The notes beneath the pieces were generated by a model. The model saw only the letters and a program-made list of their open reading frames with translations, searched no databases and was not told where the DNA came from. 9,622 nucleotides of DNA, from assembly GCA_964502465.1 (NCBI GenBank), contig CAZCWX010000165.1, positions 1-9,622 of the forward strand, given 5' to 3'. Source of the stretch: CAZCWX01 sp964502465 (GTDB taxonomy: Bacteria > Desulfobacterota > Binatia > Bin18). Below, in pieces: positions 5,992 through 9,622 of the stretch; within the stretch, counting starts at the first letter, position 1; each line of letters starts with the position of its first letter. A program made the translations under genes and the position numbers.

Positions 5992-6007
5992 CGGCACTTG
6001 TCTTGCT
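5992..6007 (+). promoter_or_regulatory. Sigma-54 (-24/-12) promoter of the CsbD operon
   Basis: CGGCACTTGTCTTGCT matches TGGCAC-N5-TTGCW at all but the first base, with GG and GC ten bases apart. The predicted start is near 6018, a few bases before AGGAGG at 6022-6027, giving a very short leader ahead of the ATG at 6037. Confidence 0.75.
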
Positions 6008-6021
6008 AGAGATTCTTCTCC

Positions 6022-6027
6022 AGGAGG
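6022..6027 (+). promoter_or_regulatory. Ribosome binding site of the CsbD-domain gene
   Basis: A full AGGAGG nine bases before the ATG at 6037. It lies within a few bases of the predicted sigma-54 transcription start. Confidence 0.8.
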
Positions 6028-6036
6028 TTTTTCTTT

Positions 6037-6717
6037 ATGGAAACTATGGATAGAAAAACGGAACCCACTCCCCTCAATCGCGACATCCTCAGTGGACAGT
6101 GGAAACAACTACGCGGCGCCCTGAAATCTTGGTGGGGCCTGCTCACAGATGACGATGTGGACAGAATCGCCGGTCAGAAAGATCGACTGATCGGAACGCT
6201 CCAAGAAAAATACGGCTATACACGCGATATAGCCCAACGAGAATTAGATCGACACTTAAAGGACTACGACGAAACTCATACAAGCGCTCAGTCACATTAC
6301 GCAGAAACAACAGCAAAGGATCACAGCAGCCTCACAGGGAATGTGGGTCAGACTGTACAAGACGCTGCTCAAGGCATAGGCCAGCGTGTTTCACAAACGG
6401 CCAGCGAGGTAAAAGCGAAAACTGAAGAGCTCGGTTCCACCCTAACGGAAAAGACCCACAGCGCCACGACATCGGTCGGCGAAAGCATGAGCTCGCTTGC
6501 GGGGACCATTCGGCAGAAAGCTCCAACCGAAGGCGCTATGGGCACTGCCGCCGCTGCTGTAGCAGACCGCTTGGATACAGCTGGATCGTATCTCCAGGAC
6601 AGTAGTCTAGAAAACATGACGCGTGATGTCACGGACTTGATTCGTCGTTATCCGCTACAATCCTTTCTCATCGGTATTGGTCTTGGCTATTTAGTGGCTC
6701 GCAACTCGGAGAGATAA
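6037..6717 (+). CDS. CsbD-domain protein with LEA-like 11-residue repeats and a C-terminal membrane segment
   Basis: The 226-residue protein starts with a CsbD-like stress domain (about residues 15-75): GQWKQLRGALKSWWGLLTDDD, IAGQKDRLIGTLQEKYGYT. CsbD proteins are usually only 60-70 residues, so about 150 residues have been added. Residues 107-161 fall into five consecutive 11-residue units (VQDAAQGIGQR, VSQTASEVKAK, TEELGSTLTEK, THSATTSVGES, MSSLAGTIRQK), an amphipathic-helix pattern like LEA group 3 desiccation proteins. The end, YPLQSFLIGIGLGYLVARNSER, is a short hydrophobic glycine-rich helix with a basic tail, probably placing the protein at the inner membrane. It is the first gene of a three-gene operon under a sigma-54 promoter. 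CsbD is known as a general-stress protein of unclear biochemistry; a membrane-protecting role here is inferred. Confidence 0.9.
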   Translation: METMDRKTEPTPLNRDILSGQWKQLRGALKSWWGLLTDDDVDRIAGQKDRLIGTLQEKYGYTRDIAQRELDRHLKDYDETHTSAQSHYAETTAKDHSSLTGNVGQTVQDAAQGIGQRVSQTASEVKAKTEELGSTLTEKTHSATTSVGESMSSLAGTIRQKAPTEGAMGTAAAAVADRLDTAGSYLQDSSLENMTRDVTDLIRRYPLQSFLIGIGLGYLVARNSER

Positions 6718-6722
6718 GCATC

Positions 6723-7139
6723 ATGCCAAACACGTCACGCCCCTCAACAGAACCGAGCTTAGCATCATTGATTGGCGGGATTATCAATGATGTCCGCGGT
6801 CTCCTCTTACAGGAATTCTCCATGGCGAAGCTCGAGGTTCGGGACGAGCTTCGCCGGTCAAAGGAAGCGGCCATCTCGTTCGGTATAGGAGTTGGCATCG
6901 CTGCAATTGGCGGCATCTTGTTGGTCCTGATGCTTGTCCATCTGCTGCACCTGTATACTACACTTCCCCTGTGGGGGTGCTACGGCATTGTTGGAGGGGT
7001 TCTCGTGTTCTTGAGTCTGATCTTCCTTTACAGCGGAAAAAAGACAGCGATGGATATTAAAGTTATTCCAGAGACAGTGGACACGCTCAAGGAGAACACG
7101 AAATGGATCAAGGAGACAACGACATCCGACAGAGTATGA
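6723..7139 (+). CDS. YqjE / phage holin-3_6-like membrane protein
   Basis: This 138-residue inner-membrane protein fits the Phage_holin_3_6 (YqjE) family. An N-terminal amphipathic part, SLIGGIINDVRGLLLQEFSM, leads into the typical AKLEVRDELRRSKEAA helix, then two membrane helices (about residues 50-76 and 83-104) around a short LYTTLPLW turn, and a soluble tail. Despite the family name, these are chromosomal proteins, commonly next to YqjD/DUF883- or DUF3618-type genes as here, and not lysis proteins; no phage genes are nearby. GGAGAG precedes the ATG by about eight bases, and the gene begins five bases after the CsbD gene. Its stop lies inside the next gene, a 37-base overlap, so the two are surely translated together. 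Confidence 0.88.
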   Translation: MPNTSRPSTEPSLASLIGGIINDVRGLLLQEFSMAKLEVRDELRRSKEAAISFGIGVGIAAIGGILLVLMLVHLLHLYTTLPLWGCYGIVGGVLVFLSLIFLYSGKKTAMDIKVIPETVDTLKENTKWIKETTTSDRV

Positions 7140-7930
7140 AGAAAACGCGTCAGGATATGGCAGTAACTCGGGCAGCCATGACAGAGAAGATAGAATTACT
7201 TGAAGACCGCGTCCGTGAAACGGTAGAGAACGCTGCCTCTACCGTGGAAGATATTGTGGAGAATGTTAAGGAAACAGTTGATGAGACTGTCGGGGCGGTT
7301 AAGGAAACAGTCGGAGGCGCACAATCAACAGTCAAAGAAATTGTCGGAGAGGTAAAAGACACCGTGGACGATACTGTTATAAAAGTTAAGCAGTCATTCG
7401 ATTTTCGCTATCAGATGGAGCATCATCCCTGGATGATGATAAGCGCTTCGGTGCTGATAGGTTACTGGCTTGGCGGCCGTGAGGCGAGAAACACGAGAAC
7501 CGCTCACTCGAAACGCCACTCATTGCCAGAAGGAATGGCGCGACAGAGTCAGTATGACGAGCCAACAGGAAACGCCGAGCTGGCTAAACGCCATACTCCC
7601 AATTTTAAGACGCACACCTCAAGGCTGTGGAATAATTCGCTGAGTCAATTTGATGAGGAAATTGGCATCGTCAAAAAAGCAATCATCGGTGCGCTGCTGA
7701 GCAGTGTGGGGACCATAGCGAAACAGTCGATGCCCCGCATCGCCCCACGTCTTGACCAAGCTATTGACAGCGCAATGGTGAAGTTGGGAGCGCAGCCCGA
7801 GAAGCGGGTGCACCAGGAAGAAGAAGGCGTAAAACAGGATAACCAAGCCAAGCCCGATGGCGGCGCCGGGGCTTCTCACTCCTCCCCAGCAGCAACGAAG
7901 GAGCGGCACGATCAGAGCGTATTCACGTAG
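7103..7930 (+). CDS. DUF3618-like membrane protein with LEA-like 11-residue repeats
   Basis: The 275-residue protein begins with a DUF3618-like segment (about residues 7-40; IRQSMKKTRQDM, TEKIELLEDRV). Residues 37-98 are built of 11-residue units, VRETVENAAST, a short VEDIVEN, then VKETVDETVGA, VKETVGGAQST, VKEIVGEVKDT and VDDTVIKVKQS, an amphipathic helix of LEA or apolipoprotein type. HHPWMMISASVLIGYWLGG (107-125) is a membrane segment. After a polar linker comes a second helical block, FDEEIGIVKKAIIGALLSS and onward, and a disordered Glu/Gln/Ser-rich tail. AAGGAG eight bases before the ATG at 7103 supports this start. The alternative ATG at 7136 would form ATGA with the preceding stop but has no site. 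Last gene of the sigma-54 operon. It likely lies along or tethers the membrane; function is inferred. Confidence 0.85.
   Translation: MDQGDNDIRQSMKKTRQDMAVTRAAMTEKIELLEDRVRETVENAASTVEDIVENVKETVDETVGAVKETVGGAQSTVKEIVGEVKDTVDDTVIKVKQSFDFRYQMEHHPWMMISASVLIGYWLGGREARNTRTAHSKRHSLPEGMARQSQYDEPTGNAELAKRHTPNFKTHTSRLWNNSLSQFDEEIGIVKKAIIGALLSSVGTIAKQSMPRIAPRLDQAIDSAMVKLGAQPEKRVHQEEEGVKQDNQAKPDGGAGASHSSPAATKERHDQSVFT
7265..7311 (+). repeat. DNA trace of the 11-codon duplication
   Basis: GTTAAGGAAACAGT occurs at 7265-7278 and again at 7298-7311, exactly 33 bases apart. This is one 11-codon period of the protein repeat, so recent unit duplication inside the gene is likely. Confidence 0.7.
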
Positions 7931-7965
7931 CAGCCGTAACGATCGTAAGCGCCCGTGGCGTCCTA

Positions 7966-7990
7966 CCCCCCGCTTCTGCGTCGCAGGGGG
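7966..7990. terminator. Weak hairpin between convergent genes
   Basis: A run of six C (7966-7971) faces five G (7986-7990), with a GC step inside, in the 67-base gap between the two convergent stops. There is no adjacent T-run, but its position would suit a shared two-way terminator. Confidence 0.35.
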
Positions 7991-7997
7991 CAACATC

Positions 7998-9392
7998 TTA
8001 CGCCGTCATTTTTTCGCTGTGCTCATTCTTGAAAGCGCTCGGCACGATGGCGTGCCTGCGTAACAATCGATAAAATTCAGCCCGATCTTTCCCAGCTAAG
8101 CTCGCCGCTTGCGAGACATGGCCTTTGACCGCAGAGAGAATCTGGATCAGGTAATTCCGCTCAAATCTCTCCCGCGCCTCCCTCAGGGTACAGAGCTCAG
8201 GAGAGCGGAAACTCAAGAGATCAGTTTTCCCAAAAAAGAGTATATCGGGAGTAATCATTGCGCTAGGACTCAAGACCACTGCTCTTTCAACAATGTTCGC
8301 TAATTCTCGAACATTGCCTGGCCAATCATATAACATCAGCCGCTGTAATGCCTCCGGCGTAAAACCTTGAACGTTTTTGTCTATCTCTTGGACAAAGTGG
8401 CGCAAAAAGTGTTGCGCCAGCGGGACAATATCCTCAGGTCGCTCACGCAGCGGTGGGAGGATGATAGGAAGAACGTGAATGCGGTAGTAGAGATCTTTGC
8501 GAAATTTTCTTTCAGACACCAGCTTTTGTAAATCCTGATTGGTCGCCGCAACCAAACGGAGATTCACTTTGACGGACTGTTCCGCGCCTAAGGGATTGAA
8601 TTCGCGCTCTTGTAATACGCGTAAAAACTTCACCTGTAAGGCGGGTGGTAATTCGCTAATTTCGTCGAGGAAAAGAGTGCCACCGTCGGCTTGTTGCAAA
8701 AGACCTTTTTTGGTCCGGTCCGCACCAGTATAGGCTCCCTTGCTATGGCCAAACAGCTCGTTCTCCAGCAATCCTTCGGGAATAGCGCCGCAGTTAATGG
8801 CGACAAATGGACCGAGCGCCCGACGACTGGCGATATGCAGAGCCTTAGCGATCAGCTCTTTCCCGGTCCCGCTTTCCCCGTAGATACACACCGTAGAGCT
8901 AGTGGCGGCGATCTGCACAACCTGATGCAGAATATCTTGCATGACGTCACTCGCTACGACGATATCATCGAACTGGTACCGCTCCTGGACGAGGGTGCGC
9001 AATCGCTCCACCTCCCCCTTCAAGCGACGCACTTCCAGGGCTTTTTCTAAACGGTGAAGAAGGTCAGAGGTGTCAAAGGGTTTCGTGATATAGTCGTATG
9101 CGCCCTTTTTCGTAGCCTCAACCGCCGTGTCAATCGTGGCGTGGGCGGTGGCGATAATCACCGGCAGGACGGGTTGTAGTAGAAGGAGTTTTTCCAGAAC
9201 TTCAATCCCGCTTTCCTCGCCGATTCGTAAATCGACAATCGCCGCATCATGAACTTCTTTGGCGGCATAGGTCACCGCTTCAATTTTCGTTTCCGCTAAG
9301 GTAACCTGATAATCGGCGTCCTCTAATCGTAGCTTCAACAAGTTTAAAAGACTTTCATCATCATCAACCACGAGAATTTTCGCTTTCGCCAT
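7998..9392 (-). CDS. Sigma-54-dependent response regulator (NtrC/GlrR type)
   Basis: This complete 464-residue transcription activator has three domains. The receiver (1-120) has acidic D10-D12, phospho-acceptor D54, T82 and K104. The AAA+ domain (about 142-375) has Walker A GESGTGKE (172-179), the sigma-54-contact loop GAYTGA (219-224, tyrosine in place of the usual phenylalanine), Walker B TLFLDE (D243, E244), sensor I ATNQD, arginine-finger FRKDLYYRI and sensor II WPGNVREL. The C-terminal Fis-type helix-turn-helix (about 405-447) reads GHVSQAASLAGKDRAEFYRLLRRH, most like GlrR/QseF. Phosphorylation would trigger hexamer assembly and ATP-driven opening of sigma-54 promoters. GGGAAGGA precedes the ATG at about ten bases. 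It converges on the CsbD operon; both -24/-12 promoters in the window are likely targets. No kinase is in the same operon, so its partner is unknown. Confidence 0.96.
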   Translation of the reverse strand: MAKAKILVVDDDESLLNLLKLRLEDADYQVTLAETKIEAVTYAAKEVHDAAIVDLRIGEESGIEVLEKLLLLQPVLPVIIATAHATIDTAVEATKKGAYDYITKPFDTSDLLHRLEKALEVRRLKGEVERLRTLVQERYQFDDIVVASDVMQDILHQVVQIAATSSTVCIYGESGTGKELIAKALHIASRRALGPFVAINCGAIPEGLLENELFGHSKGAYTGADRTKKGLLQQADGGTLFLDEISELPPALQVKFLRVLQEREFNPLGAEQSVKVNLRLVAATNQDLQKLVSERKFRKDLYYRIHVLPIILPPLRERPEDIVPLAQHFLRHFVQEIDKNVQGFTPEALQRLMLYDWPGNVRELANIVERAVVLSPSAMITPDILFFGKTDLLSFRSPELCTLREARERFERNYLIQILSAVKGHVSQAASLAGKDRAEFYRLLRRHAIVPSAFKNEHSEKMTA

Positions 9393-9471
9393 GGTCTTTT
9401 TTTCCTTCCCGGATGCGCGCTCGCTTGCTCTTCATCCTAGAACGGCCAGAAACGAATGCAAGCCGGGGCGC

Positions 9472-9622
9472 GTGTGGTTACATCAGGCCAGGCCATTGAC
9501 GTTGTTCCCTGGGGTAGTGTTCAGTGGGTGGTATGGCGGTGTAGGGCCGAGTCTCGTCACTATTGCCTTAGGCATGCTGGCTGCAGTCTACTTCTGGATT
9601 CCCCCTCGTTATACTTTTACTG
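9472..9622 (+). CDS. DUF4118 (KdpD-type) membrane sensor, partial at window edge
   Basis: Only the first part is in the window. The frame reads ARPLTLFPGVVFSGWYGG, then VGPSLVTIALGMLAAVYFW and IPPRY, which is the core of DUF4118, a multi-helix membrane domain in front of many sensor histidine kinases: the signature is a PFLxFFPAVxxAAWYGG-like strand, GPGL and the FLPP end of the third helix. A histidine kinase probably follows beyond 9622. The start is doubtful. The usual first membrane helix is missing and there is no in-frame ATG upstream; the GTG at 9472 after CGGGG is the best choice. So the gene may be cut at its 5' end or use an odd start. It is divergent from the sigma-54 regulator, which could be its partner. 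Confidence 0.6.
   Translation, partial: MWLHQARPLTLFPGVVFSGWYGGVGPSLVTIALGMLAAVYFWIPPRYTFT

Noticed and set aside
6723..7139. Reading the holin-family gene as evidence of a prophage
   Set aside because: YqjE-type proteins are chromosomal and no lysis, capsid or integrase genes are nearby.
7619..7996. 125-residue minus-strand frame
   Set aside because: Antisense shadow of the DUF3618-like gene.
1..9622. Search for CRISPR arrays, transposases, tRNA or rRNA genes and defence systems
   Set aside because: No regularly spaced repeats, no transposase or integrase motifs, no recognisable RNA genes and no nuclease or toxin-antitoxin proteins were seen.

Overview
The window looks like chromosomal DNA of a Gram-negative, probably environmental and uncultured bacterium, with base composition near half G+C. 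Features pointing that way are a sigma-54 activator, two strong -24/-12 promoters, many two-component proteins, a Sec-exported PepSY-like protein, and a palindromic GTCATTGCGA-type repeat of a kind I recall from Desulfobacterota, Nitrospirota, NC10 and similar genomes. The exact phylum cannot be fixed from sequence alone. There is no rRNA, tRNA, CRISPR array, phage module or transposase.

Left part (1-2949). Two small minus-strand genes of unknown function (244-474 and 569-1000) are followed, divergently, by a weak hypothetical ORF and a good single-domain response regulator (1174-1851). After a terminator-containing gap, which also holds a frameshifted secreted-protein remnant on the minus strand, comes a minus-strand exported protein with two PepSY-like repeats (2134-2937).

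Centre (2950-6036). A 55-residue DUF1328 membrane protein (3204-3371, minus) lies 39 nt from the predicted start of a near-consensus sigma-54 promoter. A palindromic MITE-like repeat sits in the next gap. A REC-PAS-HisKA-HATPase hybrid signalling protein (3824-5287, minus) follows. Just upstream of it is the fossil of a second kinase gene (5305-5711): an RsbT-like ATPase N-terminus running in the same frame into a histidine-kinase C-terminus, with three in-frame stops and one frameshift. Its stop codon still forms an ATGA overlap with the kinase reading frame.

Right part (5992-9622). A second near-consensus sigma-54 promoter drives a three-gene plus-strand operon: a CsbD-domain protein with an 11-residue-repeat (LEA-like) tail and a C-terminal membrane segment, a YqjE/holin-3_6-like two-helix membrane protein, and a DUF3618-like protein with a second set of 11-residue repeats and a membrane segment. 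Converging on it is a complete NtrC/GlrR-type sigma-54 activator (7998-9392, minus). The last 150 bases hold the start of a DUF4118 (KdpD-type) membrane sensor on the plus strand, cut by the window edge and apparently short at its own N-terminus.

How it fits together (inference): the kinases and response regulators would sense envelope, osmotic or desiccation stress. The sigma-54 activator is the obvious candidate to switch on both -24/-12 promoters, producing membrane-anchored amphipathic-helix proteins and small membrane proteins that protect the envelope. The domains are individually familiar, but the combination of sigma-54 control with two membrane-anchored LEA-like proteins is the most interesting thing here.
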